Part shown: positions 16,901 to 25,678 of the stretch, piece by piece | Position numbering within the stretch: the first letter of the stretch is position 1 | Layout of the letters: every line of letters starts with the position of its first letter | Source of the DNA: Longimicrobium terrae | GTDB lineage: Bacteria; Gemmatimonadota; Gemmatimonadetes; Longimicrobiales; Longimicrobiaceae | NCBI RefSeq assembly: GCF_014202995.1 | Contig: NZ_JACHIA010000021.1 | Coordinates: 1 to 64,000, forward strand | DNA length: 64,000 nt | Direction of reading: 5' to 3' | The notes under the pieces: model-generated | Database searches by the model: none | What the model saw: only the letters and a program-made list of their open reading frames with translations | What the model was told of the DNA's origin: nothing | Program-made: the position numbers and the translations under genes

Positions 16901-17176
16901 CTACCACTGGATGGTGCCCTGCTTGCTGGTATCCACCTGGTCCGCCTCGCCGCCGAACAGAAACTTCTCGGTCTGTTCGTACAGCATGGTCTTGGCTTCA
17001 GGATCGCGTACGTTGAGGCCGTAGTGGTTGATCAGCATGGTCTGCTGCTTGAGCCACTGCGCCCAGCAGTCCTGGCAGATGGACGCGTGAATGCGCTTGC
17101 CCAGGTCGTTGTTGTAGGGCGCAAACGCCAGCCCGGGCTTCGTCTGCCCGCAGCGCGCGCAGGTAACTTCGGCCAT
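16901..17176 (-). CDS. yggX: Fe(2+)-trafficking / oxidative damage protection protein (YggX family)
   Basis: 91 residues. The core 'NNDLGKRIHASICQDCWAQW' and 'KQQTMLINHYGLN...FLFGG' matches YggX, which protects Fe-S clusters and limits iron-driven oxidative damage in the cytoplasm. Unlike E. coli YggX, the N-terminus carries CARCGQ and a second pair ICQDC, so a small zinc or iron site is likely; this variant looks like the CxxC-bearing form of the family. ATG 17176 is preceded by a purine-rich segment (GAGGGATGACC). It is convergent with the DUF1611 gene. Confidence 0.88.
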   Translation of the reverse strand: MAEVTCARCGQTKPGLAFAPYNNDLGKRIHASICQDCWAQWLKQQTMLINHYGLNVRDPEAKTMLYEQTEKFLFGGEADQVDTSKQGTIQW

Positions 17177-17280
17177 CGGTGGTCATCCCTCGCGAAAGTG
17201 TGTCCGCGCCGCGCGGGCGCGTTGCCGCCCCGAATCTAACCACGCACGCCGCGCGCGGCCAATCGCCCGTGCCAGGAGCC

Positions 17281-17484
17281 ATGCCCGAGCCCATTCCCGC
17301 CCGCCTGAGCGACGACGGCCGCACCGCCACCTGGAACCCCGCCGCCACCTTTGCCGCGCAGGTCCTGGTGCGCGTGCGCGGCGCGTCGGGAGACACGGAG
17401 GAGCGCCGGTCGATGAACAGCGGCCGCGCCCGCGTCCGCGACGGCGAGCGCATCGAGGCCATTCTGGCGGATGAACGGCTGTAG
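17281..17484 (+). CDS. Small hypothetical protein (67 aa)
   Basis: The ATG at 17281 opens a 67-codon frame, MPEPIPARLSDDGRTATWNP, ending ERIEAILADERL. It is basic in the middle and acidic at the end, with no signal peptide or membrane span. The first part (LSDDGRTATWNPAA..AAQVLVRV) could form a small beta domain. It runs divergently from yggX with a 104-bp spacer. I do not recognise the family and it may be spurious. Confidence 0.45.
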   Translation: MPEPIPARLSDDGRTATWNPAATFAAQVLVRVRGASGDTEERRSMNSGRARVRDGERIEAILADERL

Positions 17485-17605
17485 CGGGCGATGATCGAGG
17501 CGAGGCGCGCCGGTCCGCGATGACCATCGCGCGCTCATTTGCGCCCGGACCTTGCGACGGGGACGCCGGAAGCCGAACTTGCGCGGTTCCCTCACGACCG
17601 GCGAC

Positions 17606-18733
17606 ATGGATTACGAACTGATCGAAGACCCCGAACGGCTGCGCACACTCGTAAGCGAACTGCGCGCCGAGCCGCTGCTGGGGGTGGATACGGAAGCCGC
17701 GGGCTATCACCGCTACTTTGACCGGCTCAGCCTGGTGCAGGTGTCGTCGCGCACGACGCACTGGCTGATCGACCCGTTCGCCGTGGGCGACCTGTCGCCG
17801 CTGGGCGAAGTGCTGGGCGACCCGGCGATTGAAAAGATCTTTCACGACGCGGATTACGACGTCCGCATTCTGGACCGCGACGCCGGCCTGCACCTGTCCG
17901 GCCTGTTCGACACGCAGATCGCGGCCGCCTTTCTGGGCGAAAAGCAGCTCGGGCTGGGCAACATCGCCGAAAAGTACCTGGGCCTCAAGCTGCCCAAGGA
18001 GTTTCAGCGCGCCGACTGGGCCGAGCGCCCGCTGTCCGAGGGGATGAAGCAGTACGCCGCCTCCGACACCGCGCACCTTCCCGAACTGCGCGACCGGTTG
18101 CGCGCGGCGCTGGAAGAGCGCGGCCGCCTGCACTGGGCGCAGGAAGAGTTCATCCGCCGCGAGGGGACGCGCTGGACGGAGCCGGAGGACGGCCGCGAGG
18201 CGTACATGCGCACCAAGGGCGCGCGCGACCTCACCCCGCGCGGGCTGGCCATTCTGCGCGAGCTGCACGAGTGGCGTGAAGGGGTGGCCCGCGAGCGCGA
18301 CCAGGCCACCTTCCGCATCTTGGGCAACCAGGCGCTGCTGGAGATGAGCGCGTCGCCGCCGCCGAGCGCGCGCGACCTGCCCTCGGTGAACGGCATCAGC
18401 GAAGGGCTGGCGCAGCGCCGCGGCCGCGACATCATGGCGGCGGTGCAGCGCGGGCTGGACGTGCCCGAGGCCGAGCTTCCGCGCTGGCCCCGCTCGCCGC
18501 GGTGGGAGCGCGACCCCGAGCAGGAGGCGCGGGTGGAAACGCTGCGCGACGTCCGCGCCCGCGCCGCCGAAACGCTGGAGCTGGACCCCGGCTTTCTGAT
18601 GTCGCGCGCGCTGCTGGACGAGCTGGCTCGCGTGCAGCCGCGCACGCGCGAAGAGCTGGAGCGGGTGCCCGGAATCCGCGCCTGGCAGGTGGAAGCCGTG
18701 GGCGACGTGATGCTCAAGGCGCTCAGCCGCTGA
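17606..18733 (+). CDS. rnd: Ribonuclease D
   Basis: 3'-5' exoribonuclease that trims tRNA and other structured RNA 3' ends. 375 residues. The DEDDy exonuclease domain has 'GVDTEAAGYHRY' (Asp28, Glu30), 'IFHDADYDVRIL' (second Asp) and 'YAASDTAHLPEL' (Tyr and last Asp). The C-terminal half contains the HRDC regions ('LAILRELHEWREGVARERDQ' and 'REELERVPGIRAWQVEAVGD'). The substitution of the usual 'F' in DTEF by Ala is minor. The ATG at 17606 starts MDYELIEDPERL; an in-frame ATG upstream adds Arg-rich, non-homologous residues. Confidence 0.93.
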   Translation: MDYELIEDPERLRTLVSELRAEPLLGVDTEAAGYHRYFDRLSLVQVSSRTTHWLIDPFAVGDLSPLGEVLGDPAIEKIFHDADYDVRILDRDAGLHLSGLFDTQIAAAFLGEKQLGLGNIAEKYLGLKLPKEFQRADWAERPLSEGMKQYAASDTAHLPELRDRLRAALEERGRLHWAQEEFIRREGTRWTEPEDGREAYMRTKGARDLTPRGLAILRELHEWREGVARERDQATFRILGNQALLEMSASPPPSARDLPSVNGISEGLAQRRGRDIMAAVQRGLDVPEAELPRWPRSPRWERDPEQEARVETLRDVRARAAETLELDPGFLMSRALLDELARVQPRTREELERVPGIRAWQVEAVGDVMLKALSR

Positions 18734-18760
18734 ATTCGAACTGACCACGAGAGACGTGAG

Positions 18761-18997
18761 ATGAGAAGCATCAAGGACGATCACGGGCGCGCCTGGGAAG
18801 CGGTGGCGCTCCCCATCAAGGTGGCGCACCTGCGCGACGGCGCCCAGCTGGCGTTCCGCCCCGAGTCCGGCGAGCCGGTCACGGCGCCCATCGACTTCAA
18901 CAGCATCGAGGCGGCCAACTTCGCCATCAGCACCATGGGCGAAAAGGAACTGCGCCGCCGCCTGGAGTGGGCCAAGACCGCCGCGGGCGTAGTCTGA
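18761..18997 (+). CDS. Small conserved-looking hypothetical protein (78 aa)
   Basis: 78 residues, MRSIKDDHGRAWEAVALPIK, with beta-rich middle ('AQLAFRPESGEPVTAPIDFN') and helical end ('MGEKELRRRLEWAKTAAGVV'). It lies 27 nt after rnd on the same strand, with GAGAGACGTGAG before the ATG, so it is probably in the rnd transcript. No known domain recognised. Confidence 0.65.
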   Translation: MRSIKDDHGRAWEAVALPIKVAHLRDGAQLAFRPESGEPVTAPIDFNSIEAANFAISTMGEKELRRRLEWAKTAAGVV

Positions 18998-19007
18998 GGG
19001 AACCGCA

Positions 19008-19257
19008 ACACCGTTTCACGCGGAGGACGCGGGGGTAGCGGGGGAACGCGGGGGAAGGGCAACAGAAAAGGACCGGGGAACGGGACGAGAGCCATCGTCC
19101 ACGTTTCCCGGTCCCTTTTTCCGCCGATGCTGTTTCCCCAATGCCGTTCTTCAAAGATACCGTTGCCGTCGATGAAAAAGCCGCCCGCGCCCTCCCCTCC
19201 CCCATCCGTTCCCCCGCGCACCTCCGCCACCCCCGCGTCCTCCGCGTGAAACGGTGT
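19008..19257. repeat. R1 palindromic element (ccgtttcacgcggaggacgcgg)
   Basis: The ends form a perfect 29-bp inverted repeat (19008-19036 with 19229-19257). Each arm reads acaccgtttcacgcggagga and onward. The same element recurs at 52178-52409, and variants with 'tttcacacggaggtcacgga' occur at 43378, 45862, 48007 and 57751. It overlaps the terminator of the rnd unit. No coding capacity. Confidence 0.85.
19070..19120 (+). terminator. Intrinsic terminator inside the R1 element
   Basis: The stem GGACCGGGGAA (19070-19080) pairs, with one mismatch, to TTTCCCGGTCC (19104-19114), followed by a CTTTTT tract. This is a good rho-independent terminator for the rnd/18761 transcript. Confidence 0.7.
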
Positions 19258-19282
19258 CTGCCGAACCGTCCGCCCGACGAAA

Positions 19283-19318
19283 ATCAGCCCCGGCGAACGA
19301 GAGTCCGCCGGGGCTGAT
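19283..19318 (-). terminator. Terminator of the dipeptidase operon
   Basis: Perfect 13-bp stem ATCAGCCCCGGCG/CGCCGGGGCTGAT (19283-19295, 19306-19318), 21 bases past the minus-strand dipeptidase stop. On that strand it is followed by TTTCG. Confidence 0.75.
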
Positions 19319-19339
19319 CGTCATCATCCTGAACAAGGA

Positions 19340-20605
19340 TCAGCGGGAGACCGGCCGGCGGTCCAGCACGTCGATGTTGGCGGATGACGGGCCGCGCTGG
19401 CGCTGAATGCGCACGGCCGTCTGCTCCGCGGCGCGCATGGCCCGCAGCACGTTGCCGCCCAGGATCTTGCGCACGTCCGCATCGCTGTAGCCGCGGCGCA
19501 GCAGCTCCACCGTCAGGTACGGAAAGCGCGACACGTCTTCCATCCCCTCCGGCAGCGACGTCACGCCGTCGAAGTCCGACCCGATCCCCACGTGGTCGAT
19601 CCCCGCCGTCTTTACGATGTGGTCGATGTGGTCCGCGATGGTCGCCACCGAGCCGCGCGGCAGCGGGTGCGCCGCCATCCACTCATCCAGCGCGCGCTGC
19701 CGGGCCTGCGGATCGTTCGGATACTGCGCGGTGAGCTGCTGCTGCACCGCGCCCAGCCCGGTGATCTGCCGCGCCGCCGCGGGATCGATGAAGCCGGAGT
19801 AGAAGTTCACCATCACCACGCCGCCGTTGGCCGGCAGCAGGCGCAGCACGTCATCGGGCACGTTGCGCGGCATGTCGGCGATGGCGCGCGCCGAGGAGTG
19901 GCTGAAGATGACCGGCGCCTCCGCCACCCGCAGCGCGTCCTTCATCGTCTCCGCGGATACGTGGCTGAGGTCCACCAGCATCCCCAAGCGGTTCATCTCC
20001 CGAACCACCTCTTCGCCGAACGCCGTCAATCCCCCGTGCTTCGCCGAATCGGTTGCGGCGTCGGCCCAGTCCAGCGTGTTGGCGTGCGTGAGCGTCATGT
20101 AGCGCACGCCCAGCTCGTGAAACTGGCGCAGCACGTCCAGCGAGTTGTCGATCGCGTGCCCGCCCTCGATGCCGATCAGTGAGGCGATGTGCCCGCGCCG
20201 GTGGATGGCGACGATCCCGTCCGCCGTGGTCGCCATCTCCAGCTCCGGCGACGCCTCCGTCATCCGCTTGATCAGCCCGATCTGCTGCAGCGCAAAGCCC
20301 GCGGCCTCGCGCCCGGTGCGGTCCACGGGAACGTACGCCGCCCAGAACACGCCGCCTACGCCGCCCGCCCGCAGCCGCGGAATGTCGGTGTGGTTGGCGG
20401 GAAGCGAGCCGCGCGGGTCCATGGCGCCCAGGTCGCCCTGCGCCTTTTCGCGGATTTCCCACGGCAGGTCGTTGTGGCCGTCCACCAGCGGCGTGCCGCG
20501 GTGCAGGCGAAGGGCGCGCGCCATCAGCGGATCGGCCGCGTTCTGCGCGTGCACGCCGGCGGGCAGCGCCAGGAGCGCCGCCGCCAGCAGGATCGTCTTG
20601 TTCAT
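19340..20605 (-). CDS. Secreted membrane dipeptidase (peptidase M19, renal dipeptidase family)
   Basis: Zinc dipeptidase that hydrolyses dipeptides, including D-amino-acid-containing ones in some members. 421 residues with a signal peptide ([20 protein letters not shown], cut after VHA). Metal ligands are visible: His and Asp of '[11 protein letters not shown]', Glu of '[11 protein letters not shown]', His of '[11 protein letters not shown]', His of '[11 protein letters not shown]' and Asp of 'GIGSDFDGV'. It is the last gene in a minus-strand run beginning at the NUDIX gene (24345). A periplasmic role in peptide salvage or peptidoglycan peptide turnover is inferred. Confidence 0.93.
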   Translation of the reverse strand: MNKTILLAAALLALPAGVHAQNAADPLMARALRLHRGTPLVDGHNDLPWEIREKAQGDLGAMDPRGSLPANHTDIPRLRAGGVGGVFWAAYVPVDRTGREAAGFALQQIGLIKRMTEASPELEMATTADGIVAIHRRGHIASLIGIEGGHAIDNSLDVLRQFHELGVRYMTLTHANTLDWADAATDSAKHGGLTAFGEEVVREMNRLGMLVDLSHVSAETMKDALRVAEAPVIFSHSSARAIADMPRNVPDDVLRLLPANGGVVMVNFYSGFIDPAAARQITGLGAVQQQLTAQYPNDPQARQRALDEWMAAHPLPRGSVATIADHIDHIVKTAGIDHVGIGSDFDGVTSLPEGMEDVSRFPYLTVELLRRGYSDADVRKILGGNVLRAMRAAEQTAVRIQRQRGPSSANIDVLDRRPVSR

Positions 20606-20642
20606 GAACCGGGGGGAAGAAAGGCGGGGCGGTGGCGGGGCG

Positions 20643-21320
20643 TCAGCGGCTGACGACCCCGCGGAAGATGCCGGCCGGACGCAGCGCCAAGGCCTGCGTG
20701 GGGCCGATCCACTCGATGAGGCCCACCACGCGGTGGCGCTCCACGAAGGCGTCGTTCACCACGGGCGTGGCCGCGAACTCGCGCGCCCGCGCCGGCGGCA
20801 CGATGAGCAGAAAGTCTTCGCGCTGCGTGTCGCGGGTGCTGCCCCACTTGCACTCGGCCGCGGGGATGCGGCCTTCCTGGATCAGGTCGCCCAGCGCGCG
20901 GCGCACCGTGTCGCCGCTGACGATGGTGAAGTTTTCCGGCGCCTCGCAGTACAGCTCGGCGCGCACCATGCGCCCCACCGCGGCCTGCCCCTCCACGATG
21001 AGCCGCTCGTAGCCGGCCTGCCCGTACGCGTCTTCCGGCGCGCGCCCGGCGGACGCGGCCGGGCCGTCGGACACCGGCGGCTCGATGGCCGCGGTGGAGG
21101 TGTTGAGCTGCTCGTCGCGCGCCACTCCCTTGTCGCCGCCCCCGCGCAGCCCGCCCAGCGCAATCACCAGCGCCAGCGCGCCCAGCACGCCGTACGACAC
21201 CAGCGCCCACGGCTTGCGCCACAGGGGGACGGGAAGACGGCGGTCGGTCCTTCTGCGGTCGGTTCCGCGGCGGTCGCCGCCCCGTTCTCCCCGCGGCCCT
21301 TGATCTTGCGAATCGGTCAT
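20643..21320 (-). CDS. Single-pass membrane protein, unknown function
   Basis: 225 residues. A strongly basic, Asp/Arg-rich N-terminus ([18 protein letters not shown]) precedes a single membrane segment ([20 protein letters not shown]) and a soluble domain of about 150 residues ('[20 protein letters not shown]', '[20 protein letters not shown]'), probably outside the cytoplasm. One Cys pair (LYCEA, AECKW) could form a disulfide. It sits between the histidine kinase (34 nt upstream) and the dipeptidase. No known domain recognised. Confidence 0.75.
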   Translation of the reverse strand: MTDSQDQGPRGERGGDRRGTDRRRTDRRLPVPLWRKPWALVSYGVLGALALVIALGGLRGGGDKGVARDEQLNTSTAAIEPPVSDGPAASAGRAPEDAYGQAGYERLIVEGQAAVGRMVRAELYCEAPENFTIVSGDTVRRALGDLIQEGRIPAAECKWGSTRDTQREDFLLIVPPARAREFAATPVVNDAFVERHRVVGLIEWIGPTQALALRPAGIFRGVVSR

Positions 21321-21354
21321 GACCTTGCGTTGCGTGTGCCTTCGGGAGCGGCCG

Positions 21355-22707
21355 TCACTCGGCGCGCGAGGGCGAGGCCGGCAGCGTGAGCCGGAAGGTG
21401 CTGCCTACGCCCAGGGTGGACGCGGCTTCCAGGGTGCCGCCCAGCGCCGTCGCCAGCCGCCGCGCGATGGACAGGCCCAGCCCGGTTCCCTCGCGCCCGG
21501 CGGTTTCGGTGTTTTCTTCGCGCCCCAGCTGCACGAATTCGTCAAAGATGCGCCCCAGGTCTTCTTCGGCGATTCCCGGGCCGCCGTCGGTGACTTCCAC
21601 CACCAGCCGCCCGGTTCCCGCCCAGGCCAGGTGCACCCACACCGGGGCGCCCGCGCCGTACTTGAGGGCGTTGCTCAGCAGGTTCAGCAGAATCTGCCGC
21701 AGCCGCAGCGGATCGGTCACCACGGTGCCCACGTCGTCGCCGCTCAGCCGGCGCATGTCGCTGCCCGCGTGCGCGGCCAGGGGGCGCAGCGTGTCGAAGA
21801 TCTCGTCCACCAGCCGGGCCACGTCCACCGGCTCCGGCTCCACCTCCGCGCGGCCGCTTTCCAGCCGGGAGATGTCGAGCACGTCGTTCACCAGTTCGCG
21901 CAGGTGGCGCGCCGCCCGCTGCGACCGCTCCACCGCCAGCTCCTGCTGCTCGCTCAGCGTGCCGTACACCTCCGCCAGCAGCAGGTCGTTGTACCCCATC
22001 ACCGCGTTGATGGGGGTGCGCAGCTCGTGGCTCATGGCCGCGTAGAAGCGGTTGCGCGCGCTCAGGGCAATCTGCAGCTCGCGGGTGCGGCGCTCCAGCT
22101 GGTGGTTGGACGAAAGAAGCTGCTCCTGCCCGGCGTGCAGCTCCTCGGTCATGGCCAGCAGCTCTTCGTTCTGCGCCTCCATCTCCTCGTTCTGCCCCTG
22201 CAGCGTGCGGGACAGGCGCTCGTTTTCCTTGAGCTCGCGCTCCAGCTCGCCCAGGGCGCGCGCCAGGCGCGACTTTTCCTTGGCCAGCTGGCGCTGCGTG
22301 TTGGCCTGCTCGCTGTTGACGGCCGCCAGCTCCTCGTACAGCGCGTCGAAGCGGGGGTCGCGCGGGCTTTCCACCAGGTACAGGTGGTCGCCCTCCTCGT
22401 CCCACACGGGAAAGAAGCTGTGGGGCGCCACGGTGTCGCGCCCCTCCAGCATGAGCTCCCACGCCTGCGCCGGCACGAACCCGTCCGTGGCTTCGGGGCG
22501 CGGCTGGCGGGCCAGAATGGCGTCCAGCTTGCGGCGCGAGGGCCCGTCCAGCACCGAGCCCAGGGGGTGCCCCACCACGCCCCGCTCCAGCTCGCGCTCC
22601 AGCCGGCCGTTGGATTCCACGACGACGCCGTCGCGGCGCAGCTCCAGGACCATGCCCGGAAAGCCGCGCAGCGCGGGGTGCACGCCGAGAGCGGTGAGGT
22701 TCTTCAT
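21355..22707 (-). CDS. Soluble sensor histidine kinase coupled to a B12-binding protein
   Basis: 450 residues, no membrane segment. An N-terminal PAS-like region (about 1-120; 'GMVLELRRDGVVVESNGRLE') leads into a long coiled coil (about 120-215; repeated EEL/QNEE heptads). HisKA follows with the H-box MSHELRTP (phospho-acceptor His about 227), then HATPase_c with N box 'LLNLLSNALKYG', 'DGGPGIAEED' and 'GTGLGLSIARRL'. Its ATG overlaps the stop of the B12-binding gene by 4 nt (ATGA), so the two are translationally coupled. That suggests B12-based input to this kinase. No response regulator gene is adjacent. Confidence 0.93.
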   Translation of the reverse strand: MKNLTALGVHPALRGFPGMVLELRRDGVVVESNGRLERELERGVVGHPLGSVLDGPSRRKLDAILARQPRPEATDGFVPAQAWELMLEGRDTVAPHSFFPVWDEEGDHLYLVESPRDPRFDALYEELAAVNSEQANTQRQLAKEKSRLARALGELERELKENERLSRTLQGQNEEMEAQNEELLAMTEELHAGQEQLLSSNHQLERRTRELQIALSARNRFYAAMSHELRTPINAVMGYNDLLLAEVYGTLSEQQELAVERSQRAARHLRELVNDVLDISRLESGRAEVEPEPVDVARLVDEIFDTLRPLAAHAGSDMRRLSGDDVGTVVTDPLRLRQILLNLLSNALKYGAGAPVWVHLAWAGTGRLVVEVTDGGPGIAEEDLGRIFDEFVQLGREENTETAGREGTGLGLSIARRLATALGGTLEAASTLGVGSTFRLTLPASPSRAE

Positions 22708-23354
22708 GCGGCGAACTTCTCCTTCAATCGCTCGGCCGCCTCCACCGCGTCACGCGCGGTCATGTCGGCGCCAAGGCGTTCCGCCAGCGAGGGGTCGTCC
22801 AGAAACGGGCGCCCTCCAACGGCGATCAGCGGTCCGTCCACGGGCACGGCCTCGCGGATGGACCGGATGGTGTCGGCCACGCGCGCCAGGTGCGGCGCGA
22901 TGGAGGCCGACAGCGCCACCACCTGGGGACGGCGCTCGCGCACCATGCGCACCAGGTCGTCCGTGGGCACCGTGGCGCCCAGAAACAGGGTGTCCCACCC
23001 TTCCATTTCCAGCACGTCGCAGATCATCCGCAGACCCAGCTCGTGCCGCTCCTGGTCGGTGCACGCGGCGATCAGCAGCGGCCCGGGAAGGGCGGCGCCG
23101 TGAAACAGCTCGTCGTACAGCCGCGCCATGGCCGCCTGGGTGATGGCGGTGGCCAGGTGCTCATCCGCCACGGTGATGCGGTTTTCCTGCCACAGCCGCC
23201 CGATGTCGCGCATCACCGGCTGAAACACGTCCAGGTACAGCTCGCGGAGCGTAAAGCCCGCCTCGTGCGCCTCGTCGATGACCTCAAAGGCGGCGCGGCG
23301 GTTTCCCGCCACGAGCGCGTCCAGGTAGCGCTCCCGCGCCGCTTCGCGCGTCAC
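22704..23354 (-). CDS. CarH-like B12-binding protein without a DNA-binding domain
   Basis: 216 residues. Residues about 1-90 form a helical-bundle cap with 'LWQENRITVADEHLATAIT', which contains the W-x9-E-H motif of CarH-type B12 photoreceptors. The second half is a B12-binding Rossmann domain with 'DQERHELGLRM' (E-x-H-x-x-G, His as lower axial cobalt ligand), 'LFLGATVPTDDLV' and 'VGGRPF'. The MerR helix-turn-helix of CarH/LitR is missing, so it cannot act as a repressor. GTG 23354 is preceded by GGGAGG. It overlaps the kinase gene by 4 nt, so I infer a separate B12/light-sensing subunit for that kinase. Confidence 0.88.
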   Translation of the reverse strand: MTREAARERYLDALVAGNRRAAFEVIDEAHEAGFTLRELYLDVFQPVMRDIGRLWQENRITVADEHLATAITQAAMARLYDELFHGAALPGPLLIAACTDQERHELGLRMICDVLEMEGWDTLFLGATVPTDDLVRMVRERRPQVVALSASIAPHLARVADTIRSIREAVPVDGPLIAVGGRPFLDDPSLAERLGADMTARDAVEAAERLKEKFAA

Positions 23355-23373
23355 GCGGCCTCCCGCGCGGCGC

Positions 23374-23697
23374 TCAGTGCAGCCACTCCGGCTCGCGGCG
23401 CGAGTCCATCAGCACCTCGAACGCCTCGTGGCGCACCTCCGTCCGCCCCATGATCTCCCCCGGTTCGCGCGCGTGGGATTCGGTGTGCTCCCGGCTGCGC
23501 ATGTACGCGCGAAAGGCCTCGCGCGTTTCCCACGCCGTAAGGAACGTGTGCGTGGCCCCGCCCGCCTGGGGCCGCATCAGCTGCAGGTACAGAAAGCCGG
23601 GAAAACCGTCCACCAGCCCCGCGCGCTCCCGAAAGTGCGCCTCCAGGCCGGCCCGGTCCGCCTCCGGCACCGTCAGGTGGGAGATGAATACGAACAT
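23374..23697 (-). CDS. Antibiotic biosynthesis monooxygenase (ABM) / heme-oxygenase-like protein
   Basis: 107 residues with the dimeric ferredoxin-like ABM fold pattern: 'FVFISHLTVPEADRAGLEAH', 'FRERAGLVDGFPGFLYLQLM' and 'FLTAWETREAFRAYMRSREH'. The 'GF....R......F.T.WE....F..Y..S..H' order resembles HmoA/IsdG-like heme-degrading monooxygenases, but the Asn/Trp/His set cannot be assigned with certainty. It lies 19 nt before the B12-binding gene, probably in the same transcript, which raises a possible link to tetrapyrrole metabolism (inference). Confidence 0.8.
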   Translation of the reverse strand: MFVFISHLTVPEADRAGLEAHFRERAGLVDGFPGFLYLQLMRPQAGGATHTFLTAWETREAFRAYMRSREHTESHAREPGEIMGRTEVRHEAFEVLMDSRREPEWLH

Positions 23698-23763
23698 CGT
23701 ACATCATGACGCAGGGGAATTCGCTTCCGGAAGTAAGCGTCCGCGCGCCCGCCGCGCAAGCGT

Positions 23764-24345
23764 TCATCCGTCTGCCCCGGCACCGGGGCGGCCGCTCCAC
23801 TCCCACATCGCCAGCGCCGTGGCGACGGGGGCGGAATCGGCGTCGCCGCGCAGAACGCGCTCGCGCAGCTCTTCGGGACGCAGCAGGCACACGCGGGTGT
23901 CCTCGCCCTCGTCCAGTTCCTTTTCGCCCACGGGCCGCGCATTGGTGATCAGCACGGTGTGCAGGCGGGTGGTCTGCCAACTGGGGTTGAGCGCCACGCT
24001 GCCCAGCAGCCGCGGCGCGTCGCCCTGGTACCCCGTTTCTTCCCGAAGCTCCCGCGCGGCGCCGGCTTCCGGGGCCTCGCCCTCTTCCACGATCCCCGCG
24101 GGAAGCTCCAGCGTCACGCGCTGCAGGGGATGGCGCCACTGGCGCACCATCACCATCCGCCCGTCCACCGCCAGCGCGATGACGAGCACACCGTCCGGCG
24201 CGTCGGCGACGTGAAAGGTGTGCTCGGAGCCGTCCTCCGGCGAGCGGGCGCGGATGCGGCGGGCGCGGAACACCTCAAAGTCCCGCAGCGGCGTCTCGTC
24301 CAGCACCGGCCACTCGCGCGGCGCGCCCTTTTCTTCCCCCTGCAT
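23764..24345 (-). CDS. NUDIX hydrolase (ADP-ribose pyrophosphatase-like)
   Basis: 193 residues from ATG 24345, which has AGGAAA upstream; the frame stays open far beyond but without homology. The NUDIX box 'GIVEEGEAPEAGAARELREE' plus TGY fits GX5EX7REUXEEXGU. Flanking text 'MVMVRQWRHPLQRVTLELPA' and 'LGSVALNPSWQTTRLHTVLI' is typical of the ADP-ribose pyrophosphatase (NudF-like) branch. It would hydrolyse ADP-ribose or related nucleotide sugars in the cytoplasm. It starts the minus-strand gene run down to the dipeptidase. Confidence 0.9.
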   Translation of the reverse strand: MQGEEKGAPREWPVLDETPLRDFEVFRARRIRARSPEDGSEHTFHVADAPDGVLVIALAVDGRMVMVRQWRHPLQRVTLELPAGIVEEGEAPEAGAARELREETGYQGDAPRLLGSVALNPSWQTTRLHTVLITNARPVGEKELDEGEDTRVCLLRPEELRERVLRGDADSAPVATALAMWEWSGRPGAGADG

Positions 24346-24482
24346 TCCCGCGCTTTCCTGGTTCCGTGGGAGAAGATGCGCCGCCGCCCGGGGCGTCCCT
24401 CCGCGTGCTGATCTGCCCGCCCTTGTGCAACACGGGGGCCGGGCTCCCCCGGCGGACAGTTGCCGCCACGGGAGGGACCTGT

Positions 24483-25118
24483 TCAGCCTTCGGTGACGGG
24501 GGTGAGTTCCTCGTCCACGCCGCAGACGCGCATCCCCCACTGCATGGCCGGGCCGATGCCGAAGGCGAACAGGAGCGTGCCCACGCCCACCGGCCCGCCC
24601 AGCATCCACCCCACCGCCAGCGCCGACACCTCCACCAGCGTGCGCACCAGGAGGATGGAGCGCCCGGTGCGCAGGCACAGGCCCACGATGAGGCCGTCGC
24701 GGGGGCCGTTGCCCATTCCCGACGCCATGTAGAAGCCGGTGAACAGGCCGCAGATCACGATTCCCGCCACGTGCATGACGAGTCCCACGCCCCAGCCTGG
24801 CGCGGGCGGCATCACGCCCAGCATGAGGTCGATGAACAGCCCGATCAGCAGCATGTTGGCCAGGGTGCCCACGCCGGGGCGCACCCCGATGAACCAGGAT
24901 CCCGCCACGATCAGCACTCCCACGAGAATGCTCGCCGCCCCGATGCTGATCCCCATCCGCCGCGACAGGCCCACATGAAAGGCGTCCCAGGGGCCCAGCC
25001 CCAGGCCGCTGCGCACCATGAGCGTCACCGAGAACGCGAATCCCGCCAGCCCCACGATCAATTGCAGCCACGCGCGCCACGAGCGCACCGGGCTCTCCGG
25101 CCCATGCCGATCCGCCAT
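24483..25118 (-). CDS. YczE/YitT-like integral membrane protein
   Basis: 211 residues with about five membrane segments ('WLQLIVGLAGFAFSVTLMVR', 'AASILVGVLIVAGSWFIGVR', 'NMLLIGLFIDLMLGVM', 'VMHVAGIVICGLFTGFYMAS', 'LVEVSALAVGWMLGGPVGVG'). The motifs 'SGLGLGPWDAFHVGLS' and 'GNGPRDGLIVGL' are diagnostic of the YczE/YyaS/YitT membrane family, whose transported substrate is unknown. The start ATG 25118 (MADRHG) fits the first segment. It is separated from the NUDIX gene by 137 bp. Confidence 0.85.
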   Translation of the reverse strand: MADRHGPESPVRSWRAWLQLIVGLAGFAFSVTLMVRSGLGLGPWDAFHVGLSRRMGISIGAASILVGVLIVAGSWFIGVRPGVGTLANMLLIGLFIDLMLGVMPPAPGWGVGLVMHVAGIVICGLFTGFYMASGMGNGPRDGLIVGLCLRTGRSILLVRTLVEVSALAVGWMLGGPVGVGTLLFAFGIGPAMQWGMRVCGVDEELTPVTEG

Positions 25119-25250
25119 CCTCACTCCGTACTGTCGTCGTGAACCGGTCAATCTGTTCGCCCCGGCGGCACCGCGCCAGCGTGCCCGGGCGCGGCTTGTG
25201 CAAGCGGGAGCCCGCTCGGGGATGGCTTTTCTCTGCACCGGGAGACGGCG

Positions 25251-25487
25251 ATGCACAGGGTACGCGTGGTACGCTCGTTTTACGCCCAGTCCGAGCCGTA
25301 CGTGGGGCGCGTGGGCGAGGTGATCGGGCACTGGGGCGCGGACAGCAACGAGGACGCGCGCGACGGCTACATGGTGGAGTTCGATGACGGAACGGTCATC
25401 GGCGTGTCGGAAAACGAGGTGGAAGAGGCCGCGGACGAGGGTGTTCCGGCGGAAGAGGGCGGCGCCGCTCCCGCGGCGGAAGCCTGA
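25251..25487 (+). CDS. Small acidic SH3/Tudor-like protein
   Basis: 78 residues. 'YVGRVGEVIGHWGADSNEDA' and 'DGYMVEFDDGTVIGVSENEV' look like a small SH3-like beta barrel with an acidic, Ala-rich tail. ATG 25251 follows GGGAGACGGCG. It runs divergently from the YczE-like gene. No function assigned; sequence pattern and codon use are consistent with a real gene. Confidence 0.65.
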   Translation: MHRVRVVRSFYAQSEPYVGRVGEVIGHWGADSNEDARDGYMVEFDDGTVIGVSENEVEEAADEGVPAEEGGAAPAAEA

Positions 25488-25678
25488 CCTTGGAAGCCTG
25501 ACGGCACTCTCCCCCTCAGCGTCCGCCGTCCCTCCGGCGCGTGGAGCCGGGGCGGATGAGCAGAGTGCATCCCGTCCTCGGCTGAAAAAGGGCTCGTCCT
25601 CCGCGGGCCCCTCGCGATGACGCTCCGCCCGGATGCCCGGGAGGAGCGTGATTCCGTCCCGCCCTCCACCCGGAAGCC

